Positions 5,692-11,167 of a stretch of DNA of 11,167 nucleotides are shown piece after piece (position 1 is the first letter of the stretch; each line of letters opens with the position of its first letter). The notes beneath the pieces are model-generated. The model searched no databases and was not told where the DNA came from. It worked only from the letters and a program-made list of their open reading frames with translations. The position numbers and the translations under genes are program-made. The DNA is from JBOGFC01 sp050742155. GTDB taxonomy: Bacteria; Actinomycetota; Acidimicrobiia; Spongiisociales; JALYHC01. The stretch covers positions 1 through 11,167 of the forward strand of contig JBOGFC010000121.1 in NCBI GenBank assembly GCA_050742155.1, written 5' to 3'.

Positions 5692-6414
5692 ATGGAGGTA
5701 GCTAAGCCCACGATCTAAGCCCACGATCGCGGAAGTGTTCGCCGAATTCTTGGCCGAGCGGGACCGGCCGACCACGAAGCGGTCGCATACCGATCGACGC
5801 TCGATCGTGGAGCTGCTCGAGCACTGCATCGACGGCTACGCCTACGAGTCGCTGAGCAAGGATGAGAAAGAGTTCTGGGAACCCCGATGGGAAGCCGACG
5901 AGACCAAGAACTCCTACTGCCGAACCTTCGGGCCGGAGAAGATCCTCGAACAGGTCGGCCACTTCCTCGGCTGGTTCATCATCCGCAAGGTCGCAGCGGG
6001 TCCCGGGATCGCGAAGGCTGCGGGTCCGGTCGTCGGCGAGCTCCTCGAATGGTGCGAGCAGAAGGGATACCTCTCAGGCGACGAACTCCAAGAGGCAAAG
6101 GCACGAGCGGCTGAGGGCGGCGCCGACCTTCCCCGCGCCGACAAGCTCGCCGATCTCCTGCACGACCTGACGCAGAAGCAAGTGGCCGGGCGCGTCCTGG
6201 AAGACAGAGACCTGATCGATGAGCAGATGACGATCTCGAAGGTCGCGCCGGGGAAACTCTGGTTCAGCGACTGGGACGGTGAGAGATCGGGCCGCTCGTC
6301 GTTCCGAAAGCCGCGAGCGATGTAGCCGTCGCCGGCTGGGAGGTCAGTTGCACGCACTTCGTGCGCACCGCCAAGGGCTGGCATCTCGTCGAAGTCGCGA
6401 ACGTGTACCCGTGA
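5692..6414 (+). pseudogene. Conserved hypothetical protein inactivated by a 13-bp tandem duplication and a 2-bp insertion
   Basis: ATG 5692 has a good ribosome binding site (GGAGGGGG, 5679-5686) and begins MEVAKPTI, but hits TAA at 5716. The cause is a perfect tandem copy of TAAGCCCACGATC (5703-5715 and 5716-5728). Deleting one copy joins MEVAKPTI to AEVFAEFLAERDRPTTKRSH without a break. The frame then runs ~180 codons (a helical N-terminal part somewhat like the SAM-like domain of tyrosine recombinases, then FGPEKILEQVGHFLGWFIIR and LPRADKLADLLHDL). Near 6281-6286 (GAGAGA) two extra bases shift it again. With them removed it continues GEIGPLVVPKAASDVAVAGW and ends KGWHLVEVANVYP at 6414. The two changes total 15 bp. 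A GTG at 5735 could restart most of the protein but would lose its true C-terminus. I recall similar archaeal and bacterial proteins of unknown function. It is divergent from hicA. Confidence 0.75.
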
Positions 6415-6628
6415 TCGTCCCAGGCAATCGACACCGGACAGTGCGTCCAGTCGGCGAAGAAGCCACCGACAACACGATCGTCGCGGTGAAGCTTAAACAG
6501 GAACGGCGCGCCGGGCTTCAGCGCCTTGAGCGCGACGAGGCTCGGCTGCCAGAAGTTGACCTCATCGAATTCGGGATCCCGTCGAACCAATCCGCGCCCG
6601 TCACTCCGACCCAGGACCGCCCCGGCAT
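6415..6628 (-). pseudogene. Truncated, frameshifted N-terminus of an HNH-endonuclease-like protein
   Basis: From ATG 6628 the minus strand reads MPGRSWVGVTGADWF. After a frame change near 6583 it continues RRDPEFDEVNFWQPS, LKALKPGAPFLFKLHRDD and VVGGFFADWTHCPVSIAWDD. This block (W-V-G-V-T, D-E-V-N-F-W-Q-P-S, P-F-L-F-K-L-H, G-G-F-F-A) is familiar as the N-terminal domain preceding the nuclease in a group of putative HNH restriction endonucleases. The match ends at about 6414, exactly at the stop of the convergent pseudogene, so the nuclease half is gone. A TACAAT box (6638-6643) lies 9 nt before the ATG with no ribosome binding site, which suggests it was leaderless. Non-functional remnant; the family assignment is from memory of the motif. 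Confidence 0.6.
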
Positions 6629-6637
6629 CGCGCCGGG

Positions 6638-6643
6638 ATTGTA
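6638..6643 (-). promoter_or_regulatory. -10 box for the HNH-like remnant
   Basis: TACAAT on the minus strand, one base from the consensus TATAAT and 9 nt before ATG 6628, consistent with a leaderless start. No good -35 hexamer is seen at 16-18 nt. Confidence 0.3.
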
Positions 6644-6712
6644 CTTCTGGCAGATCGCCCAACCGGGCATCGGCCTCGCATGTGCCGCGCGTTTGCCACG
6701 AGCCCGCCGCCA

Positions 6713-6734
6713 CTGTCATGCAGCCTGTCATGCA
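6713..6734. repeat. Two copies of CTGTCATGCA with 12-bp period
   Basis: CTGTCATGCA occurs at 6713-6722 and 6725-6734, separated by GC. The repeat places two identical sites on nearly the same helix face, between the HNH-like remnant and selC. It could be a protein-binding site or a small tandem duplication. Confidence 0.5.
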
Positions 6735-6773
6735 CGGCCGCGCGCCGCCCGACGCCCAACGCGTTTCCCCACG

Positions 6774-6779
6774 TAGACT
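6774..6779 (+). promoter_or_regulatory. -10-like box for the selenocysteine tRNA
   Basis: TAGACT ends 7 nt before the first base of the tRNA gene, the spacing expected if transcription starts at or next to the mature 5' end. No convincing -35 element is visible at the usual distance. Confidence 0.35.
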
Positions 6780-6786
6780 GCCCTGC

Positions 6787-6878
6787 GGAGGCGAACGAGC
6801 GCCTGGTGGGCTCCCCGGTCTTCAAAACCGGTGGGGGGTCGTGAGGTCCCCGGCGGGTTCGATTCCCGTCCGCCTCCG
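6787..6878 (+). tRNA. selC: Selenocysteine tRNA (tRNA-Sec, anticodon TCA)
   Basis: The gene is 92 nt including the discriminator G (6878); CCA is not encoded (GCT follows). Acceptor arm GGAGGCG pairs with CGCCTCC over 7 bp, with an A-C opposition where the eighth pair typical of bacterial tRNA-Sec would be. The anticodon arm CCGGT-CTTCAAA-ACCGG gives anticodon TCA at 6822-6824. A long GC-rich variable arm (GGGG...CCCC, about 6832-6855) and a T-arm with GGTTCGATTCC follow. The long variable arm plus the UCA anticodon identify tRNA-Sec, which is charged with serine, converted to selenocysteine by SelA, and delivered to in-frame UGA by SelB. The organism therefore probably makes selenoproteins; selA, selB and selD are not in the window. 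An integrase fragment lies 220 nt downstream, consistent with use as an integration site. Confidence 0.93.
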
Positions 6879-6910
6879 CTGCGAGAAAGCGGCCCTGACC
6901 TGGGCTTTAG

Positions 6911-6943
6911 GTCTCGGGATGACGTTCGGCCCAAGGCCGAGAC
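6911..6943 (+). terminator. Nested inverted repeats downstream of selC, possible terminator
   Basis: An outer 7-bp pair GTCTCGG/CCGAGAC (6911-6917, 6937-6943) and an overlapping inner hairpin CGGCC-CAA-GGCCG (6927-6939) lie 33 nt after the tRNA. The two stems share bases and so are alternative structures. No T-run follows. It could end the tRNA transcript. Confidence 0.35.
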
Positions 6944-6973
6944 GGGCGACGCGACCGTGCGGATATCTCCTCT

Positions 6974-7032
6974 ACCGCACAAGTTTTCACCGGTTTTCCA
7001 CAACCGGCGCGGCACCCGCCGACCGCACAAGT
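6974..7032. repeat. Direct repeats ACCGCACAAGT flanking an inverted repeat
   Basis: ACCGCACAAGT occurs at 6974-6984 and 7022-7032 (48-bp period). Between them is a perfect 6-bp inverted repeat CCGGTT-TTCCAC-AACCGG (6990-7007) whose centre includes TTTTCCACA, one base from a DnaA box. The cluster sits between selC and the integrase fragment, where recombinase arm or core sites and excisionase sites would be expected. Its role is inferred from position only. Confidence 0.45.
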
Positions 7033-7097
7033 GTTGCCGAGGGTCACCACCGGACCGGTCTCTTTCGCCCCGTTCTCCCGAGCAAAGGGAGAGAACG

Positions 7098-7240
7098 ATG
7101 GTGAGACCAGCAGGACGACCGATCGCCGCCAGGACGGTCACCGTCCACGACCTGCGCGAGGAATTCCTCGCCCGTTGCAGCGCCAAGAACCTGAGCGCCA
7201 GGACGCTCGAGTGGTACGAGGATCGACTCCGGCGGGCCGA
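7098..7240 (+). pseudogene. N-terminal fragment of a tyrosine recombinase (phage-type integrase)
   Basis: ATG 7098 has a good ribosome binding site (AAAGGGAG, 7085-7092). The translation MVRPAGRPIAARTVTVHDLR... continues as EEFLARCSAKNLSARTLEWY and EDRLRRAD, a typical start of the integrase N-terminal SAM-like core-binding domain (F-L-x-R-x-x-x-K-N-L-S-x-R-T-x-x-x-Y). After about residue 46-50 the frame stays open to 7409, but the sequence becomes the antisense of the neighbouring minus-strand gene and loses coding character. The catalytic domain (R...HxxR...Y) is therefore absent. Position directly downstream of selC and co-orientation with it fit the integrase of an element inserted at the tRNA. 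Non-functional remnant. Confidence 0.7.
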
Positions 7241-7833
7241 CACGGCCTTGCCTTGGAGGAGTAGCTCGCGAGCCTCGTCAACCTGCCCATCCAGGACCTG
7301 TTCGCTGGGGCTCCGGGCACCGCCCACCTGGTCGGGCGCCACTCCCAACGCCTCGACGATTCCAGTGGGCAGCGCTCGGACCATCTCCCTGATCTCGGTG
7401 AGCTGCTGATGGGCGACGCCGTGCAGGACCTCGTTGCGGTGGGCAATGGCGACCGGCCCCTCCTCCGACAGGTACATCTCGCGCTCCAGGGCCCTGAAGA
7501 AGGTCTCAAGGATGCTGCCGGCGGACTGCCGCAAGTCCTCGGGCTCCGGCAAGTGGAACCCCCCTTCCTCCACAAACGAGTCAACGAACTCCTCCTCTGT
7601 GAGGTCCCGCTCGCCGGCCAGGATCGCCCGGACCGCCGCCTGGAACCTTTCGCTGCCGCACCACGTTTCCAGCGGGCGATCAACGACCATCCCCGGGAAG
7701 GCTTGCTGGGTGGCGGCGATGGCACGGTCTATCCAGGTGTCGCGCGGAGGGCTTCACGGACGCGGACGGCGAGCGCGGAGAGCAGCTTGTCGCCCAGCTG
7801 CAGCAGCAGAGCGATCATGGTATTGGGATCCAC
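7240..7833 (-). pseudogene. Frameshifted, 3'-truncated gene; N-terminal region of a large helical (TPR/NTPase-associated) protein
   Basis: Starts at GTG 7833 with a GGAGG ribosome binding site (VDPNTMIALLLQLGDKLLSA, then LAVRVREALRATP). The frame breaks at about 7732 and continues in another frame: WIDRAIAATQQAFPGMVVDR, LETWCGSERFQAAVRAILAG, LTEEEFVDSFVEEGGF, AGSILETFFRALEREMYLSE, IAHRNEVLHGVAHQQLTEIR and QVDEARELLLQGKAVSAR. The homology then stops against the integrase fragment. The pattern (short hydrophobic start, a cluster of amphipathic helices, then a TPR-like DEARELLLQGK) resembles the N-terminus of long actinobacterial proteins with TPR or NTPase modules of unknown, possibly defence-related, function. 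Most of the protein is missing. The assignment is tentative; the frame break and truncation are read directly. Confidence 0.5.
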
Positions 7834-8011
7834 GCTCTCGCCTCCGTTGTCCGTCGCACACTGGACCCGCCGCACGCTGAGATCCTGCCTCTGAACCTCC
7901 GTCAACGCGGTGCCCCGCGCTCGCGCTACGGAAGGTTTCAAGTACTGGTTAGAGTGGCTCAAAGTCCCAGCTAGATAGGCTTCTCTAGGGGACGAACTAC
8001 ATCGATGTCAT
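7834..8011. other. Gap with a 14-codon frame overlapping the Schlafen-like gene's stop
   Basis: The only coding-like item is a minus-strand frame GTG 8015 to TAG 7971 (VNDIDVVRPLEKPI). Its GTG overlaps the TGA of the upstream gene in the GTGA arrangement seen elsewhere in the window. It may be the stub of a lost downstream operon gene. No promoter, terminator or repeat is convincing here. Confidence 0.3.
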
Positions 8012-8836
8012 TCACCATCGGATCCTCCACACGGCCCTGGGATCTTTTGGGCTCTTGCCAACCCACTCCACCAGCCCGGCCTCCTTCAAGGCGTTCAGCC
8101 GCCTGATCACGGCCGGCCGCGCCATGGCCAGGGCCTCGGCGATCTGTCCGGTTCCGAGCTCCCCTGCCTCCCGGAGGATCTCGAGGATCTCCCGCGACCG
8201 GGACGGCAGGCGGGCCTCGACGTCACGGTCCACCGGGATGGCCGAGAGGGTCAGCCGGACGCTGGCCGAGGTCTGCACGTACACGGGGTCTGCCAGGCCC
8301 GCCCGGCGCATCTCCTCGAACATCCGGCGGATGCCCTCACCCAGCTCCTGCCCGAACCCCAGGTCCGCGCAGACCCTGGCGATGCGCGGGTTCCGGGCGA
8401 ACCGAGCGATGTGCCGGGGGTCCCTGGGACCGACCAGCCCCGGGAACCGCCCCGGGCTCTCAATCTCGATGCGGTCGTCAAAAACCTCCACCCGGATGTG
8501 GTCGCCCCCCAGGCTGTAGGACCTATGGATCACGGCGTTGACCACCCCCTCCACCCAGGCGTCCTCGGGGATCAACGGGCGGGGCTGGAACCTTGTCCCC
8601 GGCCCGAGAGCCCGGCGGGTTGGCTGCTGCCTCCTGACCTCCTCGATGGCCGTATCGAGGGTGGCGGGGATTGGACCCTCGCACCGGACGTCGTGGAGAA
8701 GCTTCTGGCGGGCCCCGGCTCCCCGCTCGCTCCCCTGGTATCGGAGGACCCGGACGACCGCGTGGGGCAAACGGGCCTGGGGGTGCTCAGCGAAGAGCAG
8801 GTAGCCCGCCACGTTGACCCTCCCCCGCCGGTCCAT
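8012..8836 (-). CDS. ATP-binding Schlafen/AlbA_2- and RecG-related protein lacking its N-terminal domain
   Basis: 274 residues. The central part matches the GHKL-like C-terminal domain of AlbA_2 (Schlafen-type) ATP-binding proteins: VAGYLLFAEHPQARLPHA (9-26), N-box WVEGVVNAVIHRSYS (94-108), DDRIEIESPG (120-129), ARNPRIARVCADLG (148-160) and ELGEGIRRM (164-172). A winged helix-turn-helix at ~212-260 (SREILEILREAGELGTGQIA, then ALKEAGLVEWVG) closes the protein. Family members usually start with a ~120-200 residue AlbA_2 domain that is absent here. Homology-like sequence (AAEARGL) continues a few codons upstream of ATG 8836 and then stops, so the gene looks 5'-truncated. A plus-strand coding frame begins at 8839. 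Such proteins are often transcription regulators or accessory defence proteins. Activity of the remaining part is unknown. Confidence 0.75.
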   Translation of the reverse strand: MDRRGRVNVAGYLLFAEHPQARLPHAVVRVLRYQGSERGAGARQKLLHDVRCEGPIPATLDTAIEEVRRQQPTRRALGPGTRFQPRPLIPEDAWVEGVVNAVIHRSYSLGGDHIRVEVFDDRIEIESPGRFPGLVGPRDPRHIARFARNPRIARVCADLGFGQELGEGIRRMFEEMRRAGLADPVYVQTSASVRLTLSAIPVDRDVEARLPSRSREILEILREAGELGTGQIAEALAMARPAVIRRLNALKEAGLVEWVGKSPKDPRAVWRIRW

Positions 8837-8838
8837 AA

Positions 8839-9366
8839 GCCCCCGCGCCTCAGCTGCGTTCCGACCTCCACCAGGAAGCGCTCTTCGGGAACCACTCCGT
8901 GTTCGACCCCACCCACGGTGTCTCCTACCGCGTGGTGGAGTCGGCCCTGAACCTCGAGCAGACTCACGCCTCCCTCCTGATCGATCAGCTCGGGTCCGTT
9001 CGCGTCGTCCAGCCGGCGCACGAGCGGGATCCCCACGGTCTCCCCGTGATCATCGAGGAGGACGTGGAGCAGCGGCTGGTGCGGGCCCTGCGCCTGGCGG
9101 GCAAGGTGCTAGATCGGATCGACCCTGTACGGAGACTGTCCCATGTGGCGCCCGTGGTCGCGGTGGTCGGCGGCGCCTACCTCGGGTGGCGGACGCGTGA
9201 GGAGCATGCGCGGAACCCCCAGTCGGTGGAGATGCCCATGGGGCTGGGGGACCAAGTCGTGAGGCACCTCGCTCCAGCCGTCCGGCCGCGACCATCCTTG
9301 ACGCACGAGGCCCCTCGGCTCGCCCAAGACTTCGTCGTCTTGCTGAGGAGGGCCTACAGGAGGTGA
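8839..9366 (+). CDS. Unrecognised protein, apparently 5'-truncated, first of a two-gene unit
   Basis: The frame is open from 8839 (after a TAA at 8836-8838) with very high G/C at third positions, so the coding strand is clear. The first usual start is GTG 8899 (155 residues), without a ribosome binding site, but coding bias and protein-like sequence (RSDLHQEALFGNHS) begin before it. This suggests the true start was lost. The protein reads FDPTHGVSYRVVESALNLEQ, IDQLGSVRVVQPAHERDPHG, IIEEDVEQRLVRALRLAGKV, LDRIDPVRRLSHVAPVVAVV and GAYLGWRTREEHARNPQSVE. The first part could be a winged-helix-like unit and VAPVVAVVGGAYLGW a buried strand-loop. Its stop overlaps the next gene's GTG (GTGA), so the two are coupled. 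A link to C-terminal regions of AlbA_2-type proteins is a guess. Confidence 0.6.
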   Translation, partial: APAPQLRSDLHQEALFGNHSVFDPTHGVSYRVVESALNLEQTHASLLIDQLGSVRVVQPAHERDPHGLPVIIEEDVEQRLVRALRLAGKVLDRIDPVRRLSHVAPVVAVVGGAYLGWRTREEHARNPQSVEMPMGLGDQVVRHLAPAVRPRPSLTHEAPRLAQDFVVLLRRAYRR

Positions 9367-10181
9367 ACCTGCCGGTCGAGCAGGTGGAGCTCATCCGCAA
9401 CCGGTGGCGGCGGACTCGGAAGGCGCTCCACTTGACGGACCCTTCGGCAGAGGACTTCGGCACTGGAGGACTGGTCGCCCTCGCCCCGGAGGTCTGCGTC
9501 CGCCTCCTGGTCCTCCCAGGTGACCCCGAAGGTATCCCGCTACCCGAGTTCGACACGACCTTCTGGGAGTGGTGGTGTCGTGAACGCCCGAACCCGTTCC
9601 AGGGCACCCGCCCCACGGACTGGGGGTCGCAGCGAAAGCCGACTGTCGACGCGGCCGTTCGCTATCGGCCCCACGACTCGGAACCGTGGCGGTGGGACAC
9701 CTACCTGGCCCTCCATCGCAACGGCGCGATGGAATTCGGGCTCGGAGAAGAGGGCTCCGCACGCTGGGCGCACAGGGCAGGAGAAGGGGAGCGTCGAGCT
9801 TTCTTCCTCGTCTCGATCGTCGGCAGAGTCTGGGTGGCGATCGCGCTGTACGGGGAGGTCCTCACCCAGTACGAGATACAGGGGCCCTGGGAGGTGAGCC
9901 TCGCCCTCCGACAGACGAGGGACGCGCTCCTCGGGAACGTGGCCGCCGGGTGGAAGGACTTCCAGGACTGGTTCCCCCGTGACGCACCGACCTGTCCCCA
10001 CCCTAATCTGCTTGTCCGCCGCGAGGTCGGCGCATGGCCGACTGGCGACGGCGCCAGGGACTTGGCGTTTGCGCTCGGGGCCACCGTAGAGGACGCCTGG
10101 GGGATCACGGATCGCCGCTTCCTCATCCGCCCTGATCAGCCGGGCGGAGGCGAGTTCGACGTCAGCCGGTACGGAGGTTAG
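9363..10181 (+). CDS. Unrecognised 272-residue protein, second of the two-gene unit
   Basis: GTG 9363 overlaps the previous stop by four bases. AGGAGG occurs both directly at the start and 11 nt before it, so the exact start could be a few codons later. The protein is soluble and rich in Trp and charged residues: LIRNRWRRTRKALHLTDPSA, FWEWWCRERPNPFQGT, WRWDTYLALHRNGAMEFGLG, FFLVSIVGRVWVAIALYGEV, GPWEVSLALRQTRDALLG and GWKDFQDWFPRDAP. The central HRNGAMEFGLG and GPWEVSLALR segments recall the C-terminal domain of some actinobacterial AlbA_2 ATP-binding proteins (HRDG-x-E-x-G; G-P-W-E-V), which with the preceding gene would make a split or decayed version of such a protein. That is inference. 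No transmembrane segment is certain; VSIVGRVWVAIALYG is hydrophobic. Confidence 0.65.
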   Translation: MNLPVEQVELIRNRWRRTRKALHLTDPSAEDFGTGGLVALAPEVCVRLLVLPGDPEGIPLPEFDTTFWEWWCRERPNPFQGTRPTDWGSQRKPTVDAAVRYRPHDSEPWRWDTYLALHRNGAMEFGLGEEGSARWAHRAGEGERRAFFLVSIVGRVWVAIALYGEVLTQYEIQGPWEVSLALRQTRDALLGNVAAGWKDFQDWFPRDAPTCPHPNLLVRREVGAWPTGDGARDLAFALGATVEDAWGITDRRFLIRPDQPGGGEFDVSRYGG

Positions 10182-10563
10182 GGGGCTTGGCCGGCCACGA
10201 GAGGGAGGCTTTCGTCTTAGCCGCTCTCAGACCCTTCCGTGCGCGCACAGGTGTCGTGATGGCGCCACCGCCTACGCTTTGAGCAGGCCTCGAACCTCGG
10301 TGACGGAATACGCGCCTGCCTCCTCAGCGCGGTCGGTGAACTCTCCGCCCGCCCGCCCCGCCTCGCCTTCGAGCACGGTCCCGCCTCACTGGCGACGTAC
10401 CCGCCCTGCATTGGCACGGACGAAACATCCTGTCGCGTGGTCATCTCACATCCCGCGTGCAAGACAGAACCGCGCAACACTCACCTCGATCCGGTTTCCG
10501 GAGGCTCATGCGACTATCTCCAGAGCATCCTCCAAAGTGCCCGGCCTAGCGCCCGACCCAGGA
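10182..10563. other. 382-bp stretch without an intact gene; possible minus-strand coding remnant
   Basis: G/C bias by frame is weaker here. On the minus strand, ATG 10444 reads MTTRQDVSSVPMQGGYVASE, then after a frame change GEFTDRAEEAGAYSVTEVRG and LLKA to a TAG at 10272-10274. The two parts look protein-like but are in different frames and too short for a secure call, so at most this is a decayed small gene. No RNA gene, terminator or repeat was recognised. Confidence 0.3.
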
Positions 10564-11166
10564 TCAGGCTCCGAGTTCAGGATTGCTTTTCGCTCCCCCG
10601 TCTCGGTGCTGTCCAACCTTTTCGTATGCCCGACGAGCCATGGTGAGGCACGTGTCCACACCGTTCGAGACCATCAGCCTTCCTCGGACCCGCCAGGGAG
10701 CTCCAGGGCGAACTTTCCGAAACTCAGCATCTGGGAGGTCTGAGACGTCGTCCTCCTGCAGCCTGAACCGGACGCGCATCGCCTTGGGAAACAGGACGAG
10801 GAATCTCCCTCCCCAGCCTCCGCGGGATATCGCCGCCCAGTTGCTCTTGCCGTCCTCCGTCTTCTTCGAAGTCCCTAGCCTGACTGTCGTGTCGGGCCAC
10901 GAGAGGGCTTCTCGTAGGAATGCGTGAATGCGGGCGAGCTCGTCTGGATTCGGTAGGCGCCGAGCAAGGAAGCCGTTCAACTCCTCCGTGAGAACTTCCT
11001 CCCCAGCCGACTCGGACGTGTCATCAAAGTCTTCCTCAGACTCGACTTTGGCGGCCTCTTGGCGTAACCCCTGGTGGGAGGGAGCGCGCCTGAGGGTGTT
11101 TCCCCTACATCGGTCACTGTGAGCGCTGGTGGGGTTACTGGAGGTGGGCGCGTTGCCAGGGTCGGG
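10564..11166 (-). CDS. Unrecognised protein, C-terminal 200 residues (5' end outside window)
   Basis: The frame runs from the right edge to TGA 10564-10566 without ATG or GTG. The first usable start, TTG 10980, is internal to a continuous acidic segment (ESEEDFDDTSESAGEEVLTE), so the gene very probably starts outside. A disordered Ser/Pro/acidic stretch of ~60 residues is followed by a folded domain: LARRLPNPDELARIHAFLRE, WPDTTVRLGTSKKTED, RGGWGGRFLVLFPKAMRVRF, PGAPWRVRGRLMVSNGVDTC and LTMARRAYEKVG. The strand-rich core with a closing helix could be a nucleic-acid- or protein-binding accessory domain of the kind seen in C-termini of restriction-related proteins, but I cannot name a family. 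Third-position G/C is lower than in the left part, consistent with acquired DNA. Confidence 0.55.
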   Translation of the reverse strand, partial: PDPGNAPTSSNPTSAHSDRCRGNTLRRAPSHQGLRQEAAKVESEEDFDDTSESAGEEVLTEELNGFLARRLPNPDELARIHAFLREALSWPDTTVRLGTSKKTEDGKSNWAAISRGGWGGRFLVLFPKAMRVRFRLQEDDVSDLPDAEFRKVRPGAPWRVRGRLMVSNGVDTCLTMARRAYEKVGQHRDGGAKSNPELGA

Positions 11167-11167
11167 T

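Noticed and set aside
7250..7409. Remainder of the integrase frame to its stop
   Set aside because: After about residue 50 the translation is Ser/Arg-rich antisense of the neighbouring minus-strand gene and lacks recombinase motifs.
6728..7690. Continuous minus-strand frame of 320 codons crossing the integrase start and the tRNA
   Set aside because: Only 7240-7690 has coding character. The rest is antisense to the integrase start, the leader repeats and selC, so the long frame is a chance fusion.
8411..8950. Plus-strand frame of 179 codons over the Schlafen-like gene
   Set aside because: Antisense to clear GHKL-type motifs (VVNAVIHRSYS, DDRIEIESPG); no independent support.
1..11167. CRISPR array, rRNA genes, complete insertion sequence
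   Set aside because: No regularly spaced repeat cluster, rRNA-like sequence or intact transposase with terminal inverted repeats was seen.

Overview
The window is GC-rich DNA with strongly G/C-biased third codon positions, GTG/ATG starts, ATGA/GTGA stop-start overlaps, an ECF sigma factor paired with a membrane anti-sigma factor of RskA type, and an RsbW-like anti-sigma ATPase. This points to an actinobacterium (Actinomycetota, possibly Acidimicrobiia-like). The phylum is inferred from style and gene content; no marker gene fixes it.

Left part (1-4092) looks like ordinary chromosome. It holds the 3' end of a Pro/Thr-linker exported protein (+), a small HATPase/RsbW-like protein (+), and a run of minus-strand genes transcribed from 4092 down to 1405. 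In order these are: a small sulfite-oxidase-fold protein that appears to lack the molybdenum-ligand cysteine, a membrane-anchored XRE regulator, a 59-residue protein with a strong ribosome binding site, an ECF sigma factor, and its zinc-finger anti-sigma factor (4-base ATGA overlap). A consensus-like TTGACA promoter box sits just upstream of the 59-residue gene.

Middle part (4117-7833) is a decayed genomic island around a selenocysteine tRNA gene (selC, 6787-6878, anticodon TCA). From left to right: a multiply frameshifted N-terminal piece of a type I restriction methylase (hsdM), a HicB-type antitoxin with an unusual 150-residue C-terminal extension, a HicA toxin with a leaderless-type promoter, a conserved protein inactivated by a 13-bp tandem duplication plus a 2-bp insertion, a truncated HNH-endonuclease-like N-terminus, selC itself, an integrase N-terminal fragment just downstream of selC, and a frameshifted, truncated minus-strand gene fused to that fragment. 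tRNA genes including selC are classical integration sites, so the layout fits repeated insertion and decay at this tRNA.

Right part (7971-11167) is more accessory DNA. A minus-strand Schlafen/RecG-like ATPase-fold protein lacks its usual N-terminal AlbA domain. It abuts head-to-head an oppositely oriented two-gene unit (8839-10181) whose function I cannot name. A stretch without a clear gene follows (10182-10563), and then a 5'-partial minus-strand gene running off the right edge.

The most interesting items are the selC-associated island, the HicAB locus with its extended antitoxin, the gene with compensating length mutations, the cysteine-less sulfite-oxidase-like protein, and the unrecognised two-gene unit at 8839-10181.
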